A stretch of DNA of 64,000 bases from Paenibacillus senegalimassiliensis (GTDB lineage Bacteria > Bacillota > Bacilli > Paenibacillales > Paenibacillaceae): positions 186,001 through 250,000 of the forward strand of contig NZ_LN909042.1 in assembly GCF_001486585.1 (NCBI RefSeq), written 5' to 3'. Under the pieces are notes generated by a model. The model made no database searches, was not told the DNA's origin, and saw only the letters and a program-made list of their open reading frames with translations. Numbering within the stretch: the first letter of the stretch is position 1; each line of letters opens with the position of its first letter. Shown here piece by piece: positions 41,934 through 52,359 of the stretch. The position numbers were made by a program, and so were the translations under genes.

Positions 41934-44900
41934 TTAACTTCTTAGTTAAGAAACGCAAGATAACGCTGTTATTCTTTATCATGCTTATCATGGTTGGGGT
42001 GTACAGCTTCACCGGGCTGGCACGTCAAGATATGCCTGATGCCATCGTCAAGACGGCGCTGGTAACGACGGTATATCCAGGCGCTACGCCGGAGAAGGTA
42101 GAACAGTCCGTGACGAAGGTGATGGAACAGGCGATTAAGAAAGTAGACAGTGTGGATAAAATTCTGTCGACTTCGGGCAGCGGGTATTCCATGATTACCG
42201 TCATGGCTTATCCCGATGCGGATGCCGAGAAGGCCTGGAACGAGCTGCGCAAGAACGTGCAGGACGCTTCGGCTAATCTGCCTGATGGCGTAATGCAGCC
42301 AACCGTTAATGATAACCTGAGTTCAGCGTTTGTTGGTTCCTATATCATTTACGCTGAATCTCGGGAAGAACTGTACGCGTTGAACGATACGATGATTGGC
42401 TGGCGGGACCAACTCCAGACGGTTCAAGGCGTGGCTGGGGTAGAGATCCAGGGGATTCCCGAGCAGCAAGTCGCAATCGAGATCGACACGCAGAAGCTCC
42501 AGCAATACCAGATTCCGTGGGAACTGGTCGTCCAGTCCGTACAGAATATGAGCATTCGCGTGCCACTCGGCGATTTGAATGTTGATAACCGCAATTATCA
42601 ATTACAGGTTCAAAGTCTGGAAGACGTGGAACTGCTGAACGACGCCTTGATCATGACGATGCCAACGGGCTCCTCCGTGTATCTTAAGGATATCGCTGAA
42701 GTGAAGCTGGCACCGGGCAATCCCGACTATTTGCCGTATTATGACGGCAAGCCGGCGTTGCTGATCAATGTAAACGCACAGACTGGCTCGGACGTGCCGT
42801 CGATGGATAAGGCCATCACCAACAAGCTGGCGGAGTTATCTCCACACTTGCCGAAGAACGTCAAGTTCGTGACGGCCTTTGCCCAGCTTGAAGTGGTCGA
42901 TAAAATGTTTGCCGACCTCACCAAGGAAATGTTAATTGCGATTGCTGCGGTTATCATCGTCTGTATGCTGGGGCTTAACTTGTTAACGGCAGCTTTTGTG
43001 GCCTTAGCGATTCCGATTTCCATTGCCCTGGGACTCATTTTTCTGCCGGTGACAGGGATTACTTTGAACGAAATTACTATCGTAGGCCTCATTATTGTAC
43101 TGGGTATCCTGGTCGATGACGCGGTGGTGGTTAACGATAATATTGAGCGGCGGCTTAGCGACTTGGGAGAAGATCCATCCGTAGCTTCCGTCAAGGGAGC
43201 CCAGGAGGTATCTATCTCCATCCTGACGGCGACGTTGTCTACCATCTTTGCCTTTATGCCGCTGCTATTCCTGACCGGGGATGTTGGCTCGTTCATCAAG
43301 CCGATTCCAATCGTCATTTCCAGCACCATGCTGGCGTCCATGCTGATGTCACTCACGATCATTCCGATCTTCCGGGAATGGCATGAGAAGCGCAGACAAA
43401 GCCGGGGTAAGGAGATTAAGGAGAACAAATCGCCAGGTTTGCTGGGCAAGCAGATTCAGACAGCAACCAAATGGTACTCCGGGACCATCATTCCCAAGGT
43501 GCTTAAGCGTCCACTGCTCACGGCTCTGACTGGACTGATGATCGGTACTTTGTCCTTCGGGTTCGCATTGTTCACCCCGATTGACTTGTTCCCGCAAGCT
43601 GAGGAGCATCACGTTAATATTAATGTGGAACTTCCTGTAGGTACCTCCTTCGAGGCTACTAATCAGACGGTAGCGGACATTGCAGCTTGGGTGACCAAGC
43701 AACCGCAAGCGGAAACGGTCAGCTACGGGATCGGTGGCAAGGCACCGCAAATCTTTTCGGATATTACGAACTTTGTCAGTTCCTCGCCGACCGTAGGGCA
43801 GATTGCAGTCATTGGCACGAAAGACAAGCAAGACTGGAACGAGACGGTGGCGACTTGGCAGAAGGAGCTGGATAAGCAATATCCAGGGGCCAAGATCATA
43901 ACGAATATCCCAAGGCTCGGTATTCCTGTAGGTGCGGCTGTATCCGTCCGTATCTCCGGTGAGGATCTGGATCAGCTCCAAAGCCTGTCGCAACAGGTGA
44001 AGGAGAAGATTGCACAAGTTGAAGGTACTAGCGGAATCAAGGACAATTTTGGGAACCAAAGCTATACCTTGGATTTCGCTATCAATGATGATGCCATGAA
44101 TCAATATCAGGTGGACTACAAGACCTTGACCCAAACGCTGCGGCTCATGGGTGATGGGTTAACCATTGGTGATTTTGATACAGGCAAGGAAATCATTGAT
44201 GTGAATTTATATATGAAGAACAAAGATAGCAACCCGACGGAGCTGTTCCAGCAGATTAATATCACCAATGGGCAGGGCGCTCAGGTGCCGCTATCTCAAT
44301 TGGCCGAACTGAAGCCTTCATTCTCGATTCAGAAGGTACAGCATTACAATCTGGTGCGTACGGTTACGGTAGAGGCAGATGCAACAGGGGGTAAAACGGC
44401 TACCGAACTGAATGAACAGGTGAGCGCCTTGCTGGGCGACATGCATTTTCCGGAAGGATATAGCTGGACGCTGGGCGGGGAAACCTCGGATCAGGCAGCC
44501 ATCTTCTCCGATCTGGGGAGCTTGTTCGTTATCGTTATCTTCTTGATTCTGCTGCTCATTACGGTGCAGTTCTACTCCCTGTCCACGCCACTCATCATTA
44601 TGACGACGGTGTATCTGGCAGCAGCAGGCGGAGTAATCGGGATCTTCATTTCCGGCTCCTCCATCGGCTTCATGAGTATTATGGGGATTATCTCTCTGGC
44701 CGGGATTGTCGTGCGGAACGGGATTGTACTGATTGAATTCATTGAGGATGCACGTCGCGAGGGAGTAGGCCTACAGGAAGCGATTATCGGGGCAACTTCG
44801 GCCCGTTTCCGGCCGATCCTGCTGACCTCCCTTACTGCGATGTTCGGTATGCTGCCGCTGGCAACTACGGGGAGCATCCTGTTCCGGCCGATGGCTTATA

Positions 44901-45115
44901 CCATCATCTTTGGTCTGATGTTCTCTACAATCTTGACGTTGATCGTCGTACCATCTTTGTATATGGTGATGGCCATGTATAAAGAGAGACGTCAGGAACG
45001 TAAGCTGAATCAAGGTGCAGGGCCGAAGAAGCCAAAGAAACCGAAGAAGTTGAAGGAGCCAAAGAAGCCTAAGCCAAGTCTTCCGGAAGGTCCTGACAGC
45101 CCGCTCCCTATGTAA
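41930..45115 (+). CDS. RND-family efflux pump (SwrC/AcrB-like)
   Basis: A 1061-residue RND transporter with 12 helices and two large extracytoplasmic loops. TM4 carries the paired aspartates of the proton relay in GILVDDAVVVNDNIE. The gating and GxxxGxxxP-like features of the family are visible (SLAGIVVRNGIVLIEF in the second half). The C-terminus is a Lys/Pro-rich repeat tail (PKKPKKPKKLKEPKKPKPS). B. subtilis SwrC exports surfactin and confers self-resistance; drug or lipopeptide export is inferred here. Coupled to the adaptor gene by ATGA overlap. Confidence 0.94.
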   Translation: MINFLVKKRKITLLFFIMLIMVGVYSFTGLARQDMPDAIVKTALVTTVYPGATPEKVEQSVTKVMEQAIKKVDSVDKILSTSGSGYSMITVMAYPDADAEKAWNELRKNVQDASANLPDGVMQPTVNDNLSSAFVGSYIIYAESREELYALNDTMIGWRDQLQTVQGVAGVEIQGIPEQQVAIEIDTQKLQQYQIPWELVVQSVQNMSIRVPLGDLNVDNRNYQLQVQSLEDVELLNDALIMTMPTGSSVYLKDIAEVKLAPGNPDYLPYYDGKPALLINVNAQTGSDVPSMDKAITNKLAELSPHLPKNVKFVTAFAQLEVVDKMFADLTKEMLIAIAAVIIVCMLGLNLLTAAFVALAIPISIALGLIFLPVTGITLNEITIVGLIIVLGILVDDAVVVNDNIERRLSDLGEDPSVASVKGAQEVSISILTATLSTIFAFMPLLFLTGDVGSFIKPIPIVISSTMLASMLMSLTIIPIFREWHEKRRQSRGKEIKENKSPGLLGKQIQTATKWYSGTIIPKVLKRPLLTALTGLMIGTLSFGFALFTPIDLFPQAEEHHVNINVELPVGTSFEATNQTVADIAAWVTKQPQAETVSYGIGGKAPQIFSDITNFVSSSPTVGQIAVIGTKDKQDWNETVATWQKELDKQYPGAKIITNIPRLGIPVGAAVSVRISGEDLDQLQSLSQQVKEKIAQVEGTSGIKDNFGNQSYTLDFAINDDAMNQYQVDYKTLTQTLRLMGDGLTIGDFDTGKEIIDVNLYMKNKDSNPTELFQQINITNGQGAQVPLSQLAELKPSFSIQKVQHYNLVRTVTVEADATGGKTATELNEQVSALLGDMHFPEGYSWTLGGETSDQAAIFSDLGSLFVIVIFLILLLITVQFYSLSTPLIIMTTVYLAAAGGVIGIFISGSSIGFMSIMGIISLAGIVVRNGIVLIEFIEDARREGVGLQEAIIGATSARFRPILLTSLTAMFGMLPLATTGSILFRPMAYTIIFGLMFSTILTLIVVPSLYMVMAMYKERRQERKLNQGAGPKKPKKPKKLKEPKKPKPSLPEGPDSPLPM

Positions 45116-45122
45116 GGGATTC

Positions 45123-45142
45123 GGCCCTTCCCCGGAAGGGCC
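45123..45142 (+). other. Short perfect hairpin after the RND gene
   Basis: GGCCCTTCC / GGAAGGGCC with almost no loop and no T-run, between pump and tetR. Probably an mRNA stability or partial termination element. Confidence 0.5.
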
Positions 45143-45189
45143 AGTCAGGCTGTTTACTGAGAATCCGCAAAGGAAAGGGAACCTAGGAT

Positions 45190-46098
45190 GTGAGTAAAAA
45201 AAGAGTCATTATGGAGGCGGCGCTTTGTCTCTTTGAAGAGAAGGGATTTGCGCTGACCACCATTGAGGAGATTGCCAAGGCAAGCGGTATGACCAAGCCT
45301 TCCTTCTATAAATACTTTCCCGGCAAGGAAGATTTACTGCTGGAGGTATTTGAGCTATTTAGCGATGAGTTAGAGGAGGAAGTTTATCGGCTCTATCGTA
45401 ATGCCGAATTAACGAAGAATGAGCGAATTACCGCATTGATCATGATTTATCTGGAGGAGATTTTCAAGCATCGGGCCTATGTCAACTTCTTCACAGAACT
45501 GACGCAGCCATTCTATGAGAACGAACGTATCCAGAATGCGGCGATGACGCTGGAGCGTAAGATATTTACGTGGCTGCAAGACAGCATTGTCGATCTGTAC
45601 AAGGAGCAAATTGATGGTTTCGCCGTAGACGTTACCTTTATTGCGACTAGCGTCATGATGGACTACACCCGTGTAGTCGGGCCTAATCTGTCCCATGATC
45701 ATTGTCGGAGAATTGCCATCTACATCGAATATCTAATCCAGGTATTAGTCGAGGGGCTTAAGAACAACAAGCCGAACATGCCATTGCTCTTCGATACGCC
45801 GTCCTGGATATTAAATTATTGGCCGGAAGAGGTCACGCCCATTCTCAGATCGCGCCAATTACAGCAATTGTTCCGCCGAATGGAGACATTGGTTAAGCAT
45901 GATGCCTCTCTGAGTGAATTGGAGATGAAGGACTATCTTCAAGCCATCACAGAGATCAAGAAAGAGTCCAGAGACTCTCTAACCTTAAGCGTAATCACCA
46001 AATCGTTGTTGTATTATCTGGAGCGGCTGGAGCCGTTGCGTGAAGACTGCGCCCAATTAAGACTTATATTTGAGCCGGAGGAAGGCAGCGTACAATGA
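45190..46098 (+). CDS. TetR-family regulator of the efflux operon
   Basis: A 302-residue TetR regulator, longer than usual. The DNA-binding domain is TIEEIAKASGMTKPSFYKYF (about 23-42). The C-terminal 100 residues extend beyond the ordinary ligand domain and are helical (LEMKDYLQAITEIKKES). The GTG start at 45190 follows AGGAAAGGGA. It is downstream of and co-directional with the RND pump, so it probably represses that operon, perhaps through the palindrome at 40533. Confidence 0.88.
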   Translation: MSKKRVIMEAALCLFEEKGFALTTIEEIAKASGMTKPSFYKYFPGKEDLLLEVFELFSDELEEEVYRLYRNAELTKNERITALIMIYLEEIFKHRAYVNFFTELTQPFYENERIQNAAMTLERKIFTWLQDSIVDLYKEQIDGFAVDVTFIATSVMMDYTRVVGPNLSHDHCRRIAIYIEYLIQVLVEGLKNNKPNMPLLFDTPSWILNYWPEEVTPILRSRQLQQLFRRMETLVKHDASLSELEMKDYLQAITEIKKESRDSLTLSVITKSLLYYLERLEPLREDCAQLRLIFEPEEGSVQ

Positions 46099-46463
46099 AG
46101 GTTTGCAAGAAGGGTTAAAGACCAGGCCAAGAATTAAAAATAAATGTATTACGGCAAGGATGCACTTAGTAGCTTGCTCATAAGCACAACGACTGTTCTC
46201 AAAAGAGAAGGGTCGTTTTTTTTGTCTTAAATACTGTAGTAGCTTTAGCCGACTATCGCCACGCAGCGAGGCACTGTGCGATAGAATTGTGTTCGGGTAG
46301 AGGAATATTTATTCCCCGCAAGCAACAAATTGAGCAACAAATAGCTTGTCTGTAACGTCAATGTGGGTGAGTTAAATTTTGGATATTGTCTTGAAGATGT
46401 CTTCCCTATGGGTGATAAAACATTATTAAGGGCAATTCATCTATTCTATTTAGGAAGGTAATT
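46099..46463. other. 365-bp gap between efflux operon and propeptide gene
   Basis: It contains the tetR terminator (46187-46222) and a CTATCG...CGATAG inverted pair spaced about 21 bases (46253-46285) flanking a GC-rich core. No credible ORF. It marks a shift to clearly AT-rich sequence. Confidence 0.4.
46187..46222 (+). terminator. Terminator after the efflux tetR gene
   Basis: AACGAC-TG-TTCTC and GAGAA-GG-GTCGTT form a stem with loop AAAA, followed by eight Ts. Confidence 0.88.
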
Positions 46464-47510
46464 ATGATAATGAAAAATCGGGTAGCCTTCATTACGCTTG
46501 TGTTAGCTGTATTGTTATCAAACCTGTCATTCGCCTACGGGGATGCCGAACAGTTTCAAATGGATCCTTCAATGATGAATAAGAAAACCCTCAAGGAGTC
46601 CTCAAACGTTAAAACGAATACAGTTCAGCTACAGCCTATCCATCCTCGAGAATTGAGTCCAAACGATCAACCGTTGAAATTAGAGATTGAAAGTAAAATC
46701 ATGTTTGATGTTCAAGAGAAGGAGAAGTCAAAAAAGGATGGTATGAATGTATTAATACCAGTTCGTGTTGTAGTACAGGATGATGATAGTGAAGCGAATA
46801 TTGGAGTGAATGAAGCAAAGTTTGAAAAAGAATTGAAACTTTTATTTGCGGAAGAATTGAAATATGAAAGAGTTAGGTATAGACGATATGATATGGTAGT
46901 TAACAAAGAGCAATTGGGTGTTCTGGAATTAATGAATACTGTAAAACGTATCTATAGACAACCCGAACGTGAAGATGAGATTTATATGACTGGATTATCA
47001 GTGTGCAAGCTAATGACCGAGGGACTCATCATAGATCAGGATAAGTTAATTGTAAAGCAGATCGACCATCAAAGCGTACAAAAGGAAGCAAGGACATTTC
47101 AGTTGCCTGTTCTAACCGAGGAGGGAGTTATGGAGAAGGACGAAGATCCTGAGTCGAAAATTACTTATCTCTTGAGAGAGGAATTGGAATTGAATCAAAA
47201 TAAGGTGAGTACTTTTGATGTAGAAGTTTTGGTACATTTCAATTATACGGATGAGGAATTTGAACAAGCGTTTAAGGAATGGTTTGGAGATGTTTTGGAG
47301 CTCAAAAAGAGAAAACATAAATCATATCTGGTTGAAAATATTAAATATGAGCAAATCATCCGATTGGAACAAGTAAAAGAGGTGCTTGTGATAGCTTCAA
47401 TTCATAATTACCAAGTTCCCGATCAGATAGCTGAAGCAGGAGATGAAATTGGAATTAGTGCTCCCCAATTAAAAGACCAGTATAAATTCTGTTTACAACA
47501 TAAATTATGA
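46464..47510 (+). CDS. Secreted propeptide-only protein, paralogous to the N-terminus of the next subtilase
   Basis: A 348-residue secreted protein with signal peptide (cleavage near AYG, residue 26). Its first ~170 residues are plainly homologous to the propeptide half of the downstream subtilase (shared SSNVKTN, QPLKLE, ESKIMFDVQE, AKFEKE, RQPEREDE). A second related module follows (about 235-325: FDVEVLVHFNYTDEEFEQAF then IKYEQIIRLEQVKEVLVIA). No catalytic Asp/His/Ser blocks exist. Inhibitor_I9-type propeptides fold and inhibit their protease; a stand-alone inhibitor or folding helper for the neighbour is inferred. AGGAAGG precedes the ATG. AT-rich. Confidence 0.78.
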   Translation: MIMKNRVAFITLVLAVLLSNLSFAYGDAEQFQMDPSMMNKKTLKESSNVKTNTVQLQPIHPRELSPNDQPLKLEIESKIMFDVQEKEKSKKDGMNVLIPVRVVVQDDDSEANIGVNEAKFEKELKLLFAEELKYERVRYRRYDMVVNKEQLGVLELMNTVKRIYRQPEREDEIYMTGLSVCKLMTEGLIIDQDKLIVKQIDHQSVQKEARTFQLPVLTEEGVMEKDEDPESKITYLLREELELNQNKVSTFDVEVLVHFNYTDEEFEQAFKEWFGDVLELKKRKHKSYLVENIKYEQIIRLEQVKEVLVIASIHNYQVPDQIAEAGDEIGISAPQLKDQYKFCLQHKL

Positions 47511-47626
47511 AAAAAATTACAGTTATTATATATTTATTTCTGGTAAAATTATACTGGTAATATTTATAAAAATTAGAAAAGGAGGATCAGGAGGTTGTTT
47601 GTAATATTATATTTAGAAAGGTGATT

Positions 47627-49477
47627 ATGATAATGAAAAATCGAGTAGCATTCATTGCGCTTGTGTTAACTGTATTGTTATCAAACCTCTCATTCGCCTA
47701 CGGAGATGCCGAACAGCTTCAAATGGATCCTTTAATGATAAATAAGAAAACAATCAAGGAGTCGTCAAATGTTAAAACAAATATAATTCAGCTACAACCT
47801 ATCCAGCCACGTGGATTGGGCCCAAACGATCAACCGTTGAAATTAGAGGTTGAAAGTAAAATCATGTTTGATGTTCAAGAGGAGGCGAAGTTAAAAAAGG
47901 ATGGTATGAATGGATTAATTCCAGTTCAAGTTAGTTTAGACTTTGATATTGAGGACGCTGAAGCTAAGTTTGAGAAAGAGATTGACGCTACTTTTGGAGA
48001 TTTATTAGAGTTTGAACGGGTTGGGTATCGAACTTATAATGCATGGGTAACCAGAGAGCAATTAGACGATTTGGAATCTATAAGTACTATAAAATTTATA
48101 TTTAGACAGCCAGAAAAAGAAGATGAGATGTATATCTCACAATTACCCCAGTTCAGGGATGTTACCCCTAGCATGAACGCTGCTAGTGAAATGTTAGGTA
48201 TAAAAAAGGCGAGAAACGATTTTCAAGTTTCAGGCGACCTAGATGGAAGAGAAACTAATTTTACAAAAAATGACGTTGTTATAGCTGTTGTTGATACGGG
48301 AATAGATGCTTCTCATGTTGATTTAGATGGTGGGAAAGTTATTGGGTGGTTTGATGCTATAAATGGTAAAACTTCGCCTTATGATGATGAAGGCCATGGT
48401 ACACATGTTGCGAGTATAGCAGCAGGTACAGGTGAGGGGGACCCGGGGGTACAGACTGGTGTGTCCCCGGGCGCTGCATTGGTGGGAGTAAAAGTATTAA
48501 ATCAGGATGGGGAGGGAACGGCCAATCAGATATATCTTGGTCTTGATTGGATATACACTCATTTAGACACTTATAAAATCAATGTAGTAAATATTAGCAT
48601 AGGCACACAAGCGTCATATAGTAGTATCTCAAATATAGTAAATATGATTAACAAAATTAAAAATGCGGGTGTACCTGTTTTTGTAGCAGCGGGAAACGAG
48701 GGCGATGGATATTATAATGGTCAATTTTTAGGTAGATATTATGATACCTTAAGTACCTTTGCAAAATATACATCGACCTCAGTAGGTAGTATAAAGGATC
48801 CTTATGAGGGCGGTTGGGGATTAAGCGAATTTTCATCCAGAGGTACGGGAAGTCAAGGCCCTTATATTGTCACTGCTGGAGAAGATATTAGAGCGGCAAA
48901 GGCAAACTCTACAAGAGAATATGAAACGCTAAGTGGTACATCAATGGCAAGCCCGATGGCTGCGGGAATATACAGCTTAATGTATGATGCCGCGTACTCT
49001 CGAGGGGTTTCCAGTTCTATCAATTTTTCTGCATTTGATATGGGCATGGACGGTTATGATAAAATATATGGCAATGGTAGCTTGTTAGCCTATGAATCTA
49101 TTAAAAATGCTGCACAGGGTTCAGGTTCATTTGATAACTATCGAACTTATATCAGAGTACCTGATGGTAGGGTGCAAAAGGATTATATAGATATTTATGA
49201 GATTTATCAAAGCTCCACAACTGCTGATCTAAATGTAACCTTACTGATTATTGATGAAAATATGGAAAATCTTGATTTAGTCATTTGGGAACCTGGGGCA
49301 GACCCTTATCAAGGGGATCCTTCTACTTATTACATTAATAAGAATAAAGGCTTACCTCAAGAAAACATAAATATTAAATCTCCCAAACAAGGAGTGTATT
49401 ATATAGGTGTTTATGGAATTGATCACGGAGCCAGATATACTTTGGAAATAACGGGGCACCAAATCAGGCCTAATTAG
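47627..49477 (+). CDS. Secreted subtilisin-like serine protease with propeptide (S8 family)
   Basis: A 616-residue protease: signal peptide (to about 26), long propeptide (about 27-170) and S8 catalytic domain with Asp223 (VVIAVVDTGID), His257 (DEGHGTHVAS) and Ser439 (SGTSMASPMAAG). Oxyanion Asn lies in VAAGNEGDG. A C-terminal beta domain (about 515-616, ending GARYTLEITG) looks like a PPC domain that is often removed on maturation. ATG 47627, equivalent to the paralogue's start, follows AAAGGTGATT. The gene before it encodes a propeptide-only paralogue. Followed by a clear terminator. Confidence 0.93.
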   Translation: MIMKNRVAFIALVLTVLLSNLSFAYGDAEQLQMDPLMINKKTIKESSNVKTNIIQLQPIQPRGLGPNDQPLKLEVESKIMFDVQEEAKLKKDGMNGLIPVQVSLDFDIEDAEAKFEKEIDATFGDLLEFERVGYRTYNAWVTREQLDDLESISTIKFIFRQPEKEDEMYISQLPQFRDVTPSMNAASEMLGIKKARNDFQVSGDLDGRETNFTKNDVVIAVVDTGIDASHVDLDGGKVIGWFDAINGKTSPYDDEGHGTHVASIAAGTGEGDPGVQTGVSPGAALVGVKVLNQDGEGTANQIYLGLDWIYTHLDTYKINVVNISIGTQASYSSISNIVNMINKIKNAGVPVFVAAGNEGDGYYNGQFLGRYYDTLSTFAKYTSTSVGSIKDPYEGGWGLSEFSSRGTGSQGPYIVTAGEDIRAAKANSTREYETLSGTSMASPMAAGIYSLMYDAAYSRGVSSSINFSAFDMGMDGYDKIYGNGSLLAYESIKNAAQGSGSFDNYRTYIRVPDGRVQKDYIDIYEIYQSSTTADLNVTLLIIDENMENLDLVIWEPGADPYQGDPSTYYINKNKGLPQENINIKSPKQGVYYIGVYGIDHGARYTLEITGHQIRPN

Positions 49478-49521
49478 GAGGTTTAATCTTTTTAAGAAAG
49501 AGTATTATTAGAATGTAAGTA

Positions 49522-49560
49522 GAAACCACCGAATTTCAATCCTAATTCGGTGGTTTTCTA
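49522..49560. terminator. Bidirectional terminator between subtilase and sugar permease
   Basis: AACCACCGAATT / AATTCGGTGGTT with an 8-base loop; TTTTC on the plus strand and a GAAA counterpart on the other. Serves two convergent units. Confidence 0.85.
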
Positions 49561-49570
49561 CTGAAATCCA

Positions 49571-50734
49571 TCAATTCGTCTTCGACTTATTGTAGATGTC
49601 GAAGGCTACGGCCAACAGCAGGACGAGGCCCTTGATGCCTTGCTGCCAGTCAACGCCGAGGCCGATGAGGGACATGCCGTTGTTCATCACGCCCATGACC
49701 AAGCCGCCGATGATGGCGCCGATGACGGTACCGATGCCGCCGGAAGCGGAAGCACCGCCGATAAAGCAGGCTGCGATGGCATCAAGCTCGAAGTTGATGC
49801 CTGCCTTGGGCGTCGCCGAATTCAGGCGAGCAGCAAAGATCAGGCCGGATAACGCGGCCAGAGCGCCCATGTTGACGAATACCCAGAACGTCACCCGCTT
49901 GGTCTTGACCCCTGACAGGCTGGCGGCTTTCTCATTGCCACCGATAGCATAGATATGCCGCCCGGCCACCATCCGATTCATGACAAAGGAATAGATGATG
50001 ATCAGGAAGAAGAGGATGATGAGAATATTCGGCAGCCCGTTATACGTAGCGAGCACGAACGTGAAGATGTTGATGACAGCAACCAGCAGGGCAATCTTCG
50101 TTACGAACATCCAGATCGGTGCCGTGTCGAAGTTGTATTTGATCTGTGTCCGGCGGTCCTTGAACTCTTGCCAGATGTAGAGAAGGGACAGCAAGAGGCC
50201 AAGGGTTATCGTAAGCAGATGGATTTCGCCGCCACCGAGCCAGTCTGGAATAAAGCCAGAGCTGATGCGTTGGAATGTTTTCGGGAACGGTGCGATCGAC
50301 TGGCCTCCCAGCACAATCATGGTAAGTCCTCGGAACAGGAGCATACCAGCCAGTGTTACGATAAAAGCCGGAATTTTGATATACGCAATCCAAAATCCCT
50401 GCCAGGCGCCAATTAGCCCACCGGCGACCAAGGATAAAATGACTGCCAGATACACGGGGAGCTCCAAATCCACCATCATGATGGCGGATAGAGCACCGAT
50501 GAACGCGGCAATGGAGCCGACGGACAAGTCGATATGCCCGGTTATAATGACCAGCACCATCCCGATGGCAAGCACTAGAATATAGCTATTCTGCAAGATC
50601 AGATTCGTAATATTAAGTGGCTTGAGCAAAATGCCCTCGGTCAAAATTTGAAATAGAATCGTAATAAATACTAAAGCGATGATCATGCCGTACTGGCGAA
50701 TGTTCTTCTTAAAGAGCTCGCTGACTGCTTGCAT
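49571..50734 (-). CDS. Sugar ABC importer permease (XylH/MmsB-like)
   Basis: A 387-residue permease of the CUT2 family with about ten helices; [13 protein letters not shown] and [26 protein letters not shown] blocks (the latter read as [12 protein letters not shown]) are typical of XylH/MmsB. Third gene of the import unit; overlaps the ATPase gene by 26 bp. Substrate is probably a pentose or related monosaccharide. Confidence 0.92.
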   Translation of the reverse strand: MQAVSELFKKNIRQYGMIIALVFITILFQILTEGILLKPLNITNLILQNSYILVLAIGMVLVIITGHIDLSVGSIAAFIGALSAIMMVDLELPVYLAVILSLVAGGLIGAWQGFWIAYIKIPAFIVTLAGMLLFRGLTMIVLGGQSIAPFPKTFQRISSGFIPDWLGGGEIHLLTITLGLLLSLLYIWQEFKDRRTQIKYNFDTAPIWMFVTKIALLVAVINIFTFVLATYNGLPNILIILFFLIIIYSFVMNRMVAGRHIYAIGGNEKAASLSGVKTKRVTFWVFVNMGALAALSGLIFAARLNSATPKAGINFELDAIAACFIGGASASGGIGTVIGAIIGGLVMGVMNNGMSLIGLGVDWQQGIKGLVLLLAVAFDIYNKSKTN

Positions 50735-52268
50735 CTGTCTCCCCCCTGCCTCGAGTCATGGACTTCATTAATACTTCCTGTGTGGCGTCTTCGCGGCGGA
50801 CCTCCCCGGTGATCCGCCCTTCGCTCATGACGTAAATCCGGTCGCACATCCCGAGAATTTCCGGCAGCTCGGAGGAGATGAACAAAATGCCCTTACCCTC
50901 GCTAGCCAATTGATTCACGATGGAGTAAATTTCATACTTGGCTCCAACATCGATCCCGCGAGTGGGCTCGTCAAGGATCAATATCTCCGGCTGCGAATAA
51001 ATCCACTTACTCAGTACAACCTTTTGTTGATTTCCGCCACTCAGGTTAACGGCTTTTTGCAAAATGCTTGGTGTTTTGATGTTAAGCTTGCGGCGATATT
51101 CCTCGGCGACAAGCACTTCCTCCTGCTCATGAATGACGCCCCGGCGGGAGAGCTTGCCTAACGAAGCTAACGAAATATTACGCTTGATATCATCGATGAG
51201 GATCAGGCCGTATTGCTTGCGGTCCTCCGTAACGTAAGCCACACCGTGCTCAATCGCCTGACTGATATTATCAAATCGAACCTCCTGGCCATGCAGGAAC
51301 AGCTTGCCTTGGATATGCCGTCCGTAAGAGCGTCCAAAGATACTCATAGCTAGCTCCGTCCGTCCCGCTCCCATGAGCCCGGCGATGCCAACAATTTCAC
51401 CCTGGCGAATGTTCAGATTGATGTCATCAAGCACCTTGCGTTCTTCTTGCTGAGGATGATAGGCCTCCCAGTCCTGTACTTCGAAAATGACGTCGCCGAT
51501 TTGTGGAACCCGCTCGGGATATCGATGGGTCAGGTCGCGACCGACCATGCCTTTAATAATCGTGTCTTCCGTGACCTGGTCCGCCTTCATGTCCAAGGTT
51601 TGGATGGTCTGACCATCACGCAAAATTGTAATAGAATCAGCCACGCGGCTGATTTCGTTAAGCTTGTGCGAAATGATAATCGATGTAATTCCCTGCTTCT
51701 TCAACTCCAAAATAAGAGCCAGCAGGTTCTCGCTATCGTCCTCGTTCAATGCAGCCGTGGGCTCATCCAGTATGAGCAGTCGGACCTGCTTGGACAAAGC
51801 CTTGGCAATTTCCACTAACTGCTGCTTGCCGACCCCAAGTTCCAGTACACGGGTGGTTGGCGATTCGTTCAACCCTACCGTGTGCAGCAGCCCTTTCGTC
51901 TTCATCGTGGTCTCGTTCCAGTTGATTAGCCCATGCTTACTCTGTTCGTTGCCCAGGAAGATATTCTCCGCAATCGACAGGTAGGGAATTAAGGCCAACT
52001 CCTGATGGATAATGACGATGCCAACCTGTTCACTTTGCTTGATATCCTTGAATTCGCAGGGCTGTCCGTCAAAGTAAATGTCCCCCTCGTAGGAGCCATG
52101 AGGATATACCCCGCTGAGTACCTTCATCAACGTGGACTTGCCAGCCCCATTCTCGCCACACAAGGCGTGAATTTCTCCCTCTGTTACCTTGAGGTTGACG
52201 TTGCTGAGCGCTTTAACGCCCGGAAACGTCTTGGTAATGTCCCTCATTTCCAAAATCGTCCCGCTCAA
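50709..52268 (-). CDS. Sugar ABC importer ATPase, duplicated domains (XylG/MmsA-like)
   Basis: A 519-residue double-ATPase. The first half has Walker [10 protein letters not shown] and Walker [12 protein letters not shown]; the second has the degenerate GLMGAGRTE loop with [13 protein letters not shown] and [13 protein letters not shown], as usual in CUT2 ATPases. TTG 52268 is used because GGGTGA precedes it by 6 bases; ATG 52247 lacks a site. Operon with the binding protein upstream and permease downstream. Confidence 0.92.
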   Translation of the reverse strand: MSGTILEMRDITKTFPGVKALSNVNLKVTEGEIHALCGENGAGKSTLMKVLSGVYPHGSYEGDIYFDGQPCEFKDIKQSEQVGIVIIHQELALIPYLSIAENIFLGNEQSKHGLINWNETTMKTKGLLHTVGLNESPTTRVLELGVGKQQLVEIAKALSKQVRLLILDEPTAALNEDDSENLLALILELKKQGITSIIISHKLNEISRVADSITILRDGQTIQTLDMKADQVTEDTIIKGMVGRDLTHRYPERVPQIGDVIFEVQDWEAYHPQQEERKVLDDINLNIRQGEIVGIAGLMGAGRTELAMSIFGRSYGRHIQGKLFLHGQEVRFDNISQAIEHGVAYVTEDRKQYGLILIDDIKRNISLASLGKLSRRGVIHEQEEVLVAEEYRRKLNIKTPSILQKAVNLSGGNQQKVVLSKWIYSQPEILILDEPTRGIDVGAKYEIYSIVNQLASEGKGILFISSELPEILGMCDRIYVMSEGRITGEVRREDATQEVLMKSMTRGRGETDASSQRAL

Positions 52269-52359
52269 GTGTCGTCACCCGGCCTTTCCTTCATAGTTGT
52301 GAAATGGCGGCGGCCCGGATGATCAAACGTCCGCCACCAGGGCATGCTTGTGATTTCTC

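Noticed and set aside
46253-46285. CTATCG...CGATAG inverted pair as an insertion-sequence remnant
   Set aside because: No transposase fragment, target duplication or matching second end was seen nearby.
47596-47625. Possible 9-codon leader ORF ending just before the subtilase start
   Set aside because: Very short, TTG start, chance-level evidence; the ribosome-site-like GGAGG tract alone does not support it.
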